From SIG587 sp045544035 (GTDB lineage: Bacteria > Bacillota > Clostridia > Oscillospirales > Acutalibacteraceae): a DNA stretch of 64,000 nt. The notes beneath the pieces are model-generated. The model was not told where the DNA came from. It saw only the letters and a program-made list of their open reading frames with translations, and did no database searches. Of the stretch, positions 15,757 through 23,875 are shown in pieces. A program made the translations under genes and the position numbers. The stretch is taken from the NCBI GenBank assembly GCA_045544035.1, contig JAZPYE010000017.1, positions 62,001 to 126,000 on the forward strand. Reading direction: 5' to 3'. The stretch's first letter is position 1. The number at the start of each line of letters is the position of its first letter.

Positions 15757-16539
15757 TTATTTTTCTTTAACAACCATTACCTGCTTGTTGGCCATGTAGG
15801 GAATGGAGATGCTCATATTAGCAGCGCGATCTTCATCGATGGTCATACCGTTCCAAATGCAGTCAATGCTCTTAGCAGCAAGTTCGGTTTCTTTTGAGTT
15901 CCAGTCAATTTTTTGGAATACGGGTTTAACGCCAAGAATTTCACAAACAGCCTTGGCGAATTCAGTTTCAAAACCAACGAGCTCGCCGTTTGCATCCTTG
16001 TAGTTCATAGGAGCAAAGTAGGTGATACCAATAATAAGCTCACCCTTTTGTTTAATATATTCCCAGTCGGAATTAGTTTCAGACTGTTTGAAAGCATCAA
16101 AAGTATCTGTAGCGGTAACAAGGTCACCCAGTTTATATTTATCGCCGATTTCCTTAAGCTTGCCGTTTGCTTTAAGCTGTGCAATGGCTTCATTTACCTT
16201 TGCGGTTGCATCGGAGCCCTTACGGAAGGCAATACCATAATTCTCAGGGGAATAGCCATCACCAGTAACAATAAGGTTTTCATAGTCGGTGCCTTTGCCA
16301 ATGGAGCCAATGGACATAACGTAGTCAATAATGGCTGCATCTGCTGTGCCAGAGGAAACCTCCATTAAAGCAGCTGCCTGGTCTTTAACAGCGGTGTATG
16401 TGTAGCCTTCCAAATTTTTGGCAACATTTTCACCAGCTGAGCCTTTTTCGGCAACAATAATTTTTTCGGTGCTGCCGCAGCCTGCAAACAGGCAGCAGAC
16501 CATTATAAGGCTTAAAATCAGTGCTAAAATCTTTTTCAT
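15757..16539 (-). CDS. Amino-acid ABC importer, circularly permuted substrate-binding lipoprotein
   Basis: 260 residues with a lipoprotein signal (lipobox LFAGC, Cys21). The mature domain is an SBP_bac_3-type binding protein, but in swapped order. Residues about 26-138 correspond to lobe 2 and the closing helices, which normally form the C-terminal half (GSAGE loop, the Asp in AAIIDYVMS, NYGIAFRKG, LKANGKLKEIGDKY). Residues about 160-260 correspond to the normal N-terminal half (ELIIGITYFAPMNYKD, GELVGFETEFAKAV, NGMTIDEDRA, PYMANKQVMVV). The Arg of DEDRA and the Asp of IIDY, which usually hold the amino acid's carboxyl and amino groups, are both kept. Start set at 16539, preceded by AGGAG; an in-frame upstream ATG lacks a signal peptide reading. 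Confidence 0.88.
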   Translation of the reverse strand: MKKILALILSLIMVCCLFAGCGSTEKIIVAEKGSAGENVAKNLEGYTYTAVKDQAAALMEVSSGTADAAIIDYVMSIGSIGKGTDYENLIVTGDGYSPENYGIAFRKGSDATAKVNEAIAQLKANGKLKEIGDKYKLGDLVTATDTFDAFKQSETNSDWEYIKQKGELIIGITYFAPMNYKDANGELVGFETEFAKAVCEILGVKPVFQKIDWNSKETELAAKSIDCIWNGMTIDEDRAANMSISIPYMANKQVMVVKEK

Positions 16540-16571
16540 TTTGAATTTCTCCTTTTTACCCTGTGGGAAAT

Positions 16572-16581
16572 GTGATATCAC
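16572..16581. promoter_or_regulatory. Perfect palindrome at the ABC importer start site
   Basis: GTGATATCAC lies just downstream of the -10 box at 16583-16588, about where transcription should begin, a fitting place for a repressor site. No regulator gene is adjacent. Confidence 0.35.
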
Positions 16582-16582
16582 T

Positions 16583-16611
16583 ATTATACTTTATCTCTTT
16601 ATCAAAGTAAA
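16583..16611 (-). promoter_or_regulatory. Promoter of the ABC importer operon
   Basis: On the minus strand TTTACT (16611-16606), 17 bases, TATAAT (16588-16583). Confidence 0.7.
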
Positions 16612-16623
16612 GTGTTTTTTAAT

Positions 16624-16660
16624 AAAAAATGCCCTTTTTTCATCGAAAAGGACATTTTTT
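16624..16660 (-). terminator. Terminator after pgeF
   Basis: Minus-strand stem AAATGTCCTTTT with AAAGGGCATTT followed by a T-rich tail, just after the pgeF stop. Confidence 0.7.
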
Positions 16661-16661
16661 C

Positions 16662-17489
16662 TTAAATTAACGAGATAAATGCGCCGAGATTGCCTCTTTT
16701 TCCTGCAGTGGCCCTGTGGGAATGGAATATATGGCTGTTACAATGGGTGCACAAATCAGATATATCAATGTTTTCTTCTTTAATGCCTGCGCTAATTAAA
16801 ATCTGTTTATTAGCTTCAACAAGGTCAAGCATAAATTTGCCGTTCTCCTTTTTAGTAAACACCTTATTAAGGTCAAAAACAGGATTTTTAGAGAACTCGC
16901 TATAAACAGGGTCATCAACCTCGTAACAGCATTTATTTATGCAAGGGCCAATGGCGGCAATAATGTTTTCGGGTTTTGAGAAAAATTCCTTTTTCATTAT
17001 TTCAACGGCACATTTGCCGATTTCTTGAACGGTGCCGCGCCAACCTGAATGAACATTGGCGATAACCTTATTTTCTGGGTCTAAAAACAGCAGGGGAGTG
17101 CAGTCGGCAAATTGGGTGACAAGTGTGACCCCGGGAATATTTGTTATAAGACCATCAACATTATCGTAATTACGCTTTTTTATAAGACCTTTGCCAATAT
17201 CATCTTCGGTGACAATTCTTATATTATTTGTGTGGGTTTGGTGGCTTAAAACGGTTTTAGTGTAGTCAAAACCAACAGCATTACCTAAAATTTCATAGTT
17301 CTTTTTTACCGCATTAAGGTCATCACCATTTGTGGTGCTAACATTCATTGAGGCAAACTGTCCCTTACTTACACCCCCAAGGCGGGTTGTGAAAGCTACT
17401 TTAACAAGTCCTGTTTGTTCAAATTTAGGGAAACCTAAATAGCATAAATCATCCTTAAAATGAACCGAGAGATTTTTGCTTTTAATCAA
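16662..17489 (-). CDS. pgeF: Laccase-domain protein YfiH/PgeF (peptidoglycan editing factor)
   Basis: 275 residues of the DUF152/YfiH family. The metal-binding and core motifs HSGWRGTVQ and SHRATAGKRGN near the C-terminus and SHQTHTNN are present. Family members act on purine nucleosides (phosphorolysis or deamination) and in E. coli guard cell-wall precursor fidelity. Start is a TTG at 17489, directly after the rqcH stop, with GGAGGTGG upstream. Last gene of the ireB-to-pgeF run. Confidence 0.88.
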   Translation of the reverse strand: MIKSKNLSVHFKDDLCYLGFPKFEQTGLVKVAFTTRLGGVSKGQFASMNVSTTNGDDLNAVKKNYEILGNAVGFDYTKTVLSHQTHTNNIRIVTEDDIGKGLIKKRNYDNVDGLITNIPGVTLVTQFADCTPLLFLDPENKVIANVHSGWRGTVQEIGKCAVEIMKKEFFSKPENIIAAIGPCINKCCYEVDDPVYSEFSKNPVFDLNKVFTKKENGKFMLDLVEANKQILISAGIKEENIDISDLCTHCNSHIFHSHRATAGKRGNLGAFISLI

Positions 17490-19208
17490 TTAATCCACCT
17501 CCGGTGTGACATAAACGGTTTTATTTGTGGTGTAAATCACCATGCCGGGCTTTGCGCCTGCAGGTTTTTTAACAAACTTTACGGGTGTGTAATCAACGGG
17601 TACAGAAGCGCTATCTTTGGCTTTCGAATTTTTTGCCGCAAGCTTTGCCGCGAAAATAACGGTTTCTTGGCTTATCTCATTACCACCGCAAAAGACAATA
17701 ACATGTGAGCCGGGAATATTTTTGGTATGGAACCACATATCGTTTTTTTGCGCCATTTTTGTGGTAAGAAGGTCGTTTTGTCTGTTGTTTTTACCAACGA
17801 GTATTTTAAAGCCCTCTTTGCTCTCAAATTCGGTAAACTTATTTTGGGGAGCCGATTTACTGCTCGTTTTTTGGCGGCGTAAATAACCCGACAGCATAAG
17901 TTCTTCCTTGATTTCGGTAATGTCAGCAACGCTTTCGGCTCTGGCCAGCGCTTCAGCAACCGATTCAATGTAGGCGAGCTCCTTGCCATCTTCTTCAATA
18001 AGCTTTGTGAGCAGTTGTCGGGCAGTGTTTGCCCGTTTATAATCCTTGAAATATTTTGCTGCGTTTTGAGCGGGGGAAAGGGCAGGGTCTAAAGGGATTT
18101 CTATAAGCGCCAAATTATCATCATAATAATTTTGAACAAAAGCCTTTTCTTCACCTGCTTTAATTAAATGCAGATTTGCCTTAATAAGCTCGCCGAAAAT
18201 CCTAAACTGTTCTCGGTTTTCGGTTTTTTTAAGGTCAGAGCTTCTTATCTGAATTTTTTTAATAATTCGGTTTTCGGTGTTTTTAAGCAGACGACTGACT
18301 TCCAAAGAATAGTTTTTAATTCGGTCATTTTTATCAAGTGAACTGTAAAAGCTGTCAAGCAGGGAGGAAAAACTATCAATTTCCTTTAATTTATATTCGC
18401 TGCCATACTGCATTATGGGCATATAAGAAAAATCAAAGGGGACATTATTCTTTAAAATAATGGTAGGCTTTCCGCCACTTTTAAGCGTTTTTTGAAGCTC
18501 GGCTACATAAATTGTAAAGCGTTCTTTTTGCTCGGCGGTCATGTCACCCACTGTGCAGTCTTGAACCTGTGCGAAAAACGAAATTTCGCGGGCAATAAGG
18601 GGCGAAATTCCATCAACACAGTTTATAAAAGCCTTTTGACAGGTGGTGTTTGTTTGGGCAAAAACACTTTCGGTAATAAATGAAGCATCGTTTTCCAAAA
18701 GGGAAAGCTTTTGCTGTTTTTTAGGGGCAAGGTAGGCAGCCCCGGGGTGAATAACCCGTTTTGCAGTTTCAATATCGCTTCGGCGCATTGCATCAACAAT
18801 TTTGCCATTTTGGTCAACAAGAATCAGATTTGCCTGATTTGAAATAAGCTCGAGGATAAGGGAAAAGGTGGCAGCATCACCCATTTCATTCAGTGCACTT
18901 AAGCGGAGTGTAATAACTCTTTCAAAACCATCCTGAGTTATATCGGTAATTCTGGCGCCCGTCAAGTGTTTGCGTAGCAACATACAGAACATTGGCGGCT
19001 GTGCAGGGTTTTCAGGGCGTTCATCGGTTAAATTAATTCTTGCCCTGCCCGATTTAAGGGACACAAAAAGGCGGCCGCTAAAGCTCGATTTGCGCAACAA
19101 AAATACCAACTCATCGCGGGAGGGTTGGTGTATTTTGTCAATTTTGCAATCGGTAATTTTAGTCAGTTCTTTAGTTAGCAAACTAAGGAACACGCCGTCA
19201 AGGGCCAT
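17490..19208 (-). CDS. rqcH: RqcH, ribosome quality-control NFACT protein
   Basis: 572 residues with the NFACT order: N-terminal domain starting MALDGVFLSLLTKEL, a central coiled-coil region, and the C-terminal NFACT-R domain with DMWFHTKNIPGSHVI. RqcH binds stalled 50S subunits carrying peptidyl-tRNA and directs C-terminal alanine tailing; older names are fibronectin-binding protein or FbpA. It directly follows trmK and overlaps into the pgeF ribosome site, so it is translated as part of the same message. Confidence 0.92.
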   Translation of the reverse strand: MALDGVFLSLLTKELTKITDCKIDKIHQPSRDELVFLLRKSSFSGRLFVSLKSGRARINLTDERPENPAQPPMFCMLLRKHLTGARITDITQDGFERVITLRLSALNEMGDAATFSLILELISNQANLILVDQNGKIVDAMRRSDIETAKRVIHPGAAYLAPKKQQKLSLLENDASFITESVFAQTNTTCQKAFINCVDGISPLIAREISFFAQVQDCTVGDMTAEQKERFTIYVAELQKTLKSGGKPTIILKNNVPFDFSYMPIMQYGSEYKLKEIDSFSSLLDSFYSSLDKNDRIKNYSLEVSRLLKNTENRIIKKIQIRSSDLKKTENREQFRIFGELIKANLHLIKAGEEKAFVQNYYDDNLALIEIPLDPALSPAQNAAKYFKDYKRANTARQLLTKLIEEDGKELAYIESVAEALARAESVADITEIKEELMLSGYLRRQKTSSKSAPQNKFTEFESKEGFKILVGKNNRQNDLLTTKMAQKNDMWFHTKNIPGSHVIVFCGGNEISQETVIFAAKLAAKNSKAKDSASVPVDYTPVKFVKKPAGAKPGMVIYTTNKTVYVTPEVD

Positions 19209-19889
19209 TTATTTCACCTCAATATAACGGGTAAGTTCGTTTAAAAGTTCTAGATTTTTAAGATAGGTTTCTTTCATTTCGGCGTTTCCTTCAAGGTCAT
19301 TTACGCATTTTTGAAGAATACGCTGTTGCTTTTTAAGGTAAAGCAAATCGGTGGGCATTTTGGGGTTTAATTTGCCGTGTATGTAAAAAACGTCGCTTTG
19401 GTGTTGCTCTTTGCCACTAAATCTCGCTAAAATCACCGTGTAAAGCTTTGAATTATCTTGTACAGCAATTTCCTTTTCAATTTCAAAACCGTTTTCAGCC
19501 AAAAATTTACGCAAATAATCGGCGGCAGTCATGGGCTGTAAAATAAGGGAATAGGCATCGCTTTTTATGTAATCGCAGCGCGCTAAAATTCCCGAAATAA
19601 CCTGGCCGCCCATTCCTGCGATAACGACAGTGTCTGCTTCATCCACTTTAATGTTTTCAAGTCCATCACTAAGGCGAAGTTCAACAGAGGAAACCTTAGA
19701 GCGTTCAAGATTTTTTCTTGCGTTCTCAAGAGGTTTCTCACAAATGTCGCAGGCGATGACGCTTTTTGCCTTGCCCGATTTAACGAGTGCAATGGGTAAA
19801 AAAGCATGATCGGTGCCGATGTCAACAACACGGGCACCGCCATTAATAAAATCAAAAACAGTTTTTAAACGATTATTTAAACGATTCAT
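19209..19889 (-). CDS. trmK: tRNA (adenine22-N1)-methyltransferase
   Basis: 226 residues. The SAM-binding motif VVDIGTDHAFLPIAL and the AGMGG segment identify the TrmK/YqfN family that methylates A22 of tRNA in Gram-positive bacteria. Its start codon shares one base with the DUF1858 stop, and rqcH follows with no gap. Confidence 0.9.
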   Translation of the reverse strand: MNRLNNRLKTVFDFINGGARVVDIGTDHAFLPIALVKSGKAKSVIACDICEKPLENARKNLERSKVSSVELRLSDGLENIKVDEADTVVIAGMGGQVISGILARCDYIKSDAYSLILQPMTAADYLRKFLAENGFEIEKEIAVQDNSKLYTVILARFSGKEQHQSDVFYIHGKLNPKMPTDLLYLKKQQRILQKCVNDLEGNAEMKETYLKNLELLNELTRYIEVK

Positions 19890-20089
19890 TATTTATCGGC
19901 AAAATGAGCGTTTAATTTTGCAAGCAAAGCATCGCAGTCGGTTCCGTGAACCTGGCAGGCCTGCTCAATTGTTTCGCCACGGGAAGCAGGGCAGCCGAGG
20001 CAGTGCATACCAATTTCAAAAAAGTATTCTGCGGCGGAGGTGTCCATATCAAGAACATCGCCAATGCACATATCTTTTGTAATTTCCAT
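19889..20089 (-). CDS. DUF1858 small redox-disulfide-type protein
   Basis: 66 residues. Starts MEITKDMCIGDVL and carries the pair HCLGCPAS, the CxxC of DUF1858 proteins, which often occur alone or attached to hybrid-cluster proteins; a redox or metal role is likely but not shown. Overlaps trmK by one base, so translation is probably coupled. Confidence 0.88.
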   Translation of the reverse strand: MEITKDMCIGDVLDMDTSAAEYFFEIGMHCLGCPASRGETIEQACQVHGTDCDALLAKLNAHFADK

Positions 20090-20107
20090 TTTATTTACAT
20101 CCTTTCT

Positions 20108-21079
20108 TTATTTAACAATATCAGCATCGGTGTTTAAATCCACGCGATTATGATTTAAAAATTTCCGATTATCCATTGCCCACATTTTTTGTGAGAACTC
20201 GCCTTCGGTGGTGTTTAAAAGTGCTTCTTTAATCTCATAAACTCTCGAATCCATAAGGTCGAGTTCGCTAAGCAGTTCTGCCTCTAAAAACAAGGGGCGA
20301 ACGGCGGCGCCGAATTCAGGCTCACCGTGGTGGGATAAAAGCATATGTTCAACAAGATTCGAAGTTTCCTCGCTAATGTGTAAGCGATTTGCGGCTTCAC
20401 GCACCATTATAGCACCCTCGGCTAAGTGGCCGATAAGGTTGCCCTTAACCGAATAGCCTGTTGCAACGCCTGTTTCGGAAACTACAAATTCCTTAAGTTT
20501 TGCAATGTCGTGAAGAATAACACCGCTTAAAAGAAGTTCTTTATCAACAAAGGGATAAACGGCGCAAACAGCTTCGGCCAAACGCACGATGGATAAAATA
20601 TGCATTAAAAGACCGCCGCGTACCGCGTGATGAAGTTTAAAGGCTGCGGGCCAATAGAGCATTGCCTCGCGGTTTTCTTGAAGCATTGTGGTGACAAGAG
20701 TTTTAAGCTCTGCATCCTTAAAACCGTTTGCAAGATTTAGTAATTGGTTAAACATTGCTTCAGGGCTGTAATTTGCGCTTTTAACAAAATCGGCAGGGTT
20801 AACACCGTCTCGCTCGTTGGTAGCTCTCATTCGCTCAACTCTGAATTGGTCCTGACCATTGTACTGTGAAATAGTTCCTCTTACCTTAACGATTGTATTG
20901 GCTTCAAAAGTGCCCATTCCCTCGTTATAATTCCAGAGCTTTGCATTCATTTCGCCCTCAGAGTCGGCAAGGGTGATGTCAAGATAGGTATCTCCCTTGG
21001 AGGAGGTTTTCTTATCAACACTTTTTAAAAGGCAAAAGCCCTCAACGGTGCCTCGGTTATCAATAGGAGTAAATTTCAT
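20108..21079 (-). CDS. OB-fold plus HD-domain 3'-5' exoribonuclease, YhaM-like
   Basis: 323 residues. N-terminal OB-fold (VRGTISQYNGQDQFRV) followed by an HD domain with HHAVRGGLLMH and LHDIAK metal ligands. This is the architecture of YhaM, a 3'-5' exoribonuclease. Start set at the second ATG (21079) because the first ATG at 21091 overlaps its ribosome site GAGGTG. Confidence 0.88.
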   Translation of the reverse strand: MKFTPIDNRGTVEGFCLLKSVDKKTSSKGDTYLDITLADSEGEMNAKLWNYNEGMGTFEANTIVKVRGTISQYNGQDQFRVERMRATNERDGVNPADFVKSANYSPEAMFNQLLNLANGFKDAELKTLVTTMLQENREAMLYWPAAFKLHHAVRGGLLMHILSIVRLAEAVCAVYPFVDKELLLSGVILHDIAKLKEFVVSETGVATGYSVKGNLIGHLAEGAIMVREAANRLHISEETSNLVEHMLLSHHGEPEFGAAVRPLFLEAELLSELDLMDSRVYEIKEALLNTTEGEFSQKMWAMDNRKFLNHNRVDLNTDADIVK

Positions 21080-21097
21080 AAAACACCTCATTATATT

Positions 21098-21135
21098 TTA
21101 AGTGTGACCGTAATAGATGTTGCGGTCACACTTAA
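21098..21135. other. 13-bp inverted repeat between ireB and yhaM-like gene
   Basis: TTAAGTGTGACCG (21098-21110) pairs perfectly with 21123-21135 around a 12-base loop. No T run follows on the minus strand, so it is not a standard terminator; it may partly separate the two genes or mark a processing site. Confidence 0.5.
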
Positions 21136-21139
21136 AGAT

Positions 21140-21385
21140 TTATGCAGAAAGATAAAATTTAACAAGAGACTGCAAAATGGTGTCCCTGTCAATTTTGCGG
21201 ATAAGGTTTCTGGCGTTATTATGCGTTGTGATATAGGTGGGGTCTTCGGACAAAATGTAACCCACCATTTGATTTATGGGATTATATCCTTTTTCTTTGA
21301 GAGCATCATAAACAGTGGTTAAAATCTTTCTGATTTCAAGTTCCTGCTCATTTCCAATAGAAAAAGTCATAGTCTTATCAGTCAT
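21140..21385 (-). CDS. ireB: IreB-family regulatory phosphoprotein
   Basis: 81 residues, the whole UPF0297/IreB family length. In Enterococcus IreB is phosphorylated on N-terminal threonines by the PASTA kinase IreK and limits cephalosporin resistance; here the N-terminus MTDKTMTF keeps threonines. Start at 21385 has GAGGTG upstream; the GTG at 21394 lies inside that site. In many Firmicutes ireB sits with alaS and ruvX; here ruvX is about 30 kb away. Confidence 0.92.
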   Translation of the reverse strand: MTDKTMTFSIGNEQELEIRKILTTVYDALKEKGYNPINQMVGYILSEDPTYITTHNNARNLIRKIDRDTILQSLVKFYLSA

Positions 21386-21405
21386 AACAAACACCTCTTT
21401 ATTAC

Positions 21406-21434
21406 ATAATATATTATTTTACCGTAAACTACAA
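21406..21434 (-). promoter_or_regulatory. Promoter of the ireB operon
   Basis: On the minus strand TTGTAG (21434-21429), 17 bases, TATTAT (21411-21406). Confidence 0.5.
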
Positions 21435-21459
21435 GAAAAATTTATAAAAGCCGCCAAAT

Positions 21460-23850
21460 TTATTTACGAAGTTCAGCGCCAATGGCTTCAAGCTTTGAAA
21501 TAATCTTTTTGGAAACGGTCTCAATTTGTTCATCGGTAAGTGTTGCCTCGCTTGAACGAAGGGTCACGCTGATAGCAACACTCTTTTTGCCTTCGGGAAT
21601 TTGAGAGCCTTCGTAAATATCAAAAAGTTTAACCTCTTCACAAAGTTTTCCTGCGGCTTTTTCGGCGGTATCACAAAGTGTACCAACCAAAATTTCCTTA
21701 TCGCAAAGCATTGCGAAATCTCTGGTAACTGCAGGGAATTTAGGTAACGCTTTGTAGATTTTTTGAGAAATTTCAGCACTGTAAAGCAGGTCAAGGCGAA
21801 TCTCTGCAACGTAAACTTTTTCACCTATACCGTAATTTGCTGCAACATCGGGGTGAACCTCACCGAATACGGCAAGGCTTTCGCCCTTTGCCATAGCCTT
21901 TGCCTGGCGGCCTGGGTGGAGATAGGGCTCATCACTGCGCTCAAAGGTGGGTTTTATATCAAAGGAAGCCATAAGCTCTTCAATGATGCCTTTAAGTGTG
22001 AAGAAATCCTCATCATCGCCGTAAAGGCCGATGGACATTGTGGGAATTTCAAGGGGCTGCTCGGTAAGAGGCAATGCCTTCGGCACAAAGCGCTTGCTTA
22101 TTTCAAAGAACCTTGCCCCTGCATTTTTGCGGTTAATGTTGGTAGAAAGCACCGTGAGCATAGATGTAATAAGCTGTGTGCGCATGGTGGAATATTCATC
22201 ACCAAGGGGGTTAATGAGGCGAATGGAATTGCGGCGCTCATCATTTTCGGCAAGGTTAAGTGTATCAATAGCCTTGCTGGAAATGAAGGAATAGGTTGTG
22301 ATTTCGTAAGCGCCAAGGGCGTTCATAAGCTTCTTAATTGCATTTGCCTTAATGCGTTCGGGAAGAAGTTTTCCGCGAACAACATTACCGTTCATTGCGG
22401 TGCCCACAATGTGGTCGTAGCCATAAATTCGCATAACCTCTTCGGCTAAATCTGCCATACCCTCAATATCATCACGGTGAGAGGGGATTTTGCAGGTTAA
22501 AGTGTCGCCATCAAGAGTGGTGTCGATGGTAAGGCTATTTAAAATGGTAACCATTGTTTCAAAAGGAATTTGAACACCTAAAAGGGCATTGATGCGATTT
22601 GCATTAACTGTTAAAACGCGTTCATCGGGAAGCCCTGCATTTTTATCAATGGTGCCATCAATAATATCGCCTGCATCAAGGTCGTAAATCAGTTGAAGGG
22701 CACGATTCATTGCATATTCAGTGTTCATAATGTCAGTGCCGCGCTCAAAACGACCGCTTGATTCGGTGCGAACACCAAGGGTTCTGCCTGTTTTGCGAAC
22801 ATTGTCACGCTTAAACTTTGCGGATTCAAGGAAAAGGTCAACGGTGTCGGGCTTAATTTCGCTGTTAAGACCACCCATAATACCTGCAAGGCAGGAGGGA
22901 TTTTCGGCATCGGCAATAACCAGCATTTCGCTCGATAATGTGTGTTCTTTTTCATCAAGTGTTGTGATTTTTTCACCCTCGGTTGCATTTCGCACAATGA
23001 TTTTACCGCCCTTAATATCACGGTAATCAAAGGCGTGCATAGGCTGACCGGTTTCCAGCATAACAAAGTTTGTGATGTCAACAATGTTGTTAATGGGGCG
23101 CATACCAGATGCCTTAATGCAACGCTTAAGCCAGTCGGGAGATTCTTTAATTTTTAAATTTTTAACAAATCTACCAATATAGCGAGGGCAAAGGTCGTAG
23201 TTCTTAACATCAACGCTGATGTAATCGTTAATGTCACCACCGCAGGTTTCATATGTGGGAACGGGCGACTTAAACTCGGTGCCAAGCACAACGCCAACCT
23301 CTCTGGCAACACCTAAAACGCAGTTGCAGTCGGGGCGGTTTGCGGTGATTTTGAAATCAATAATATAATCATTAAGATGCAAAATTTCGCGCATATCGGT
23401 GCCTGCAGGGTATTCATCCTTTAAAATGAGAATTCCGTTTACACTAGCACCCTCGTAATCGGCTTCAGTCAGGCAAAGTTCTTCTCCAGAACAAAGCATT
23501 CCGTTTGACTCTACTCCGCGAAGCTTGCCTTTTTTAATGTGCATTCCGTTGGGCAAATGAGAATCGTGTAAAGCGGCGGGAACAAGCGCGCCCTCAAAAA
23601 CGTTATCGGCGCCTGTTACGATTTGCACGGGCTCACCAGAGCCGATATCCATCTGGCAAATCTGCAAATGGTCGGAATTTTCATGGGGTGTGATTTTAAG
23701 AATTTTTGCGGCAACAACATTCTGCATTGTGTCGGCAAGGTTAATAATCTCCTCAACCTCAAAGCCTGCCATAACCATTTTGTCACAAAGGGTGTTAACA
23801 TCAACGGGAATGTCAACATAGTATTTTAACTGTTCAAGTGAAATTTTCAT
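21460..23850 (-). CDS. pheT: Phenylalanine-tRNA ligase beta subunit
   Basis: 796 residues, the usual bacterial length. Includes the N-terminal EMAP-like tRNA-binding domain (QIVTGADNV), B3/B4 editing region, the B5 domain and the C-terminal anticodon-binding FDX-ACB domain (KFPAVTRDFAMLC). Forms the alpha2-beta2 enzyme with pheS, from which it is separated by 25 bases; both are under the T-box leader upstream. Confidence 0.97.
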   Translation of the reverse strand: MKISLEQLKYYVDIPVDVNTLCDKMVMAGFEVEEIINLADTMQNVVAAKILKITPHENSDHLQICQMDIGSGEPVQIVTGADNVFEGALVPAALHDSHLPNGMHIKKGKLRGVESNGMLCSGEELCLTEADYEGASVNGILILKDEYPAGTDMREILHLNDYIIDFKITANRPDCNCVLGVAREVGVVLGTEFKSPVPTYETCGGDINDYISVDVKNYDLCPRYIGRFVKNLKIKESPDWLKRCIKASGMRPINNIVDITNFVMLETGQPMHAFDYRDIKGGKIIVRNATEGEKITTLDEKEHTLSSEMLVIADAENPSCLAGIMGGLNSEIKPDTVDLFLESAKFKRDNVRKTGRTLGVRTESSGRFERGTDIMNTEYAMNRALQLIYDLDAGDIIDGTIDKNAGLPDERVLTVNANRINALLGVQIPFETMVTILNSLTIDTTLDGDTLTCKIPSHRDDIEGMADLAEEVMRIYGYDHIVGTAMNGNVVRGKLLPERIKANAIKKLMNALGAYEITTYSFISSKAIDTLNLAENDERRNSIRLINPLGDEYSTMRTQLITSMLTVLSTNINRKNAGARFFEISKRFVPKALPLTEQPLEIPTMSIGLYGDDEDFFTLKGIIEELMASFDIKPTFERSDEPYLHPGRQAKAMAKGESLAVFGEVHPDVAANYGIGEKVYVAEIRLDLLYSAEISQKIYKALPKFPAVTRDFAMLCDKEILVGTLCDTAEKAAGKLCEEVKLFDIYEGSQIPEGKKSVAISVTLRSSEATLTDEQIETVSKKIISKLEAIGAELRK

Positions 23851-23875
23851 AATGTTTAATTCTCCTTTGTGTTAA

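Noticed and set aside
21098..21135. Reading the ireB downstream repeat as an intrinsic terminator
   Set aside because: No T tract follows the stem on the transcribed strand, so it is listed as an inverted repeat only.
21763..22449. A 228-codon open frame antisense to pheT
   Set aside because: pheT is complete and well conserved here; the antisense product is rich in Cys, His and Lys in no recognisable pattern.
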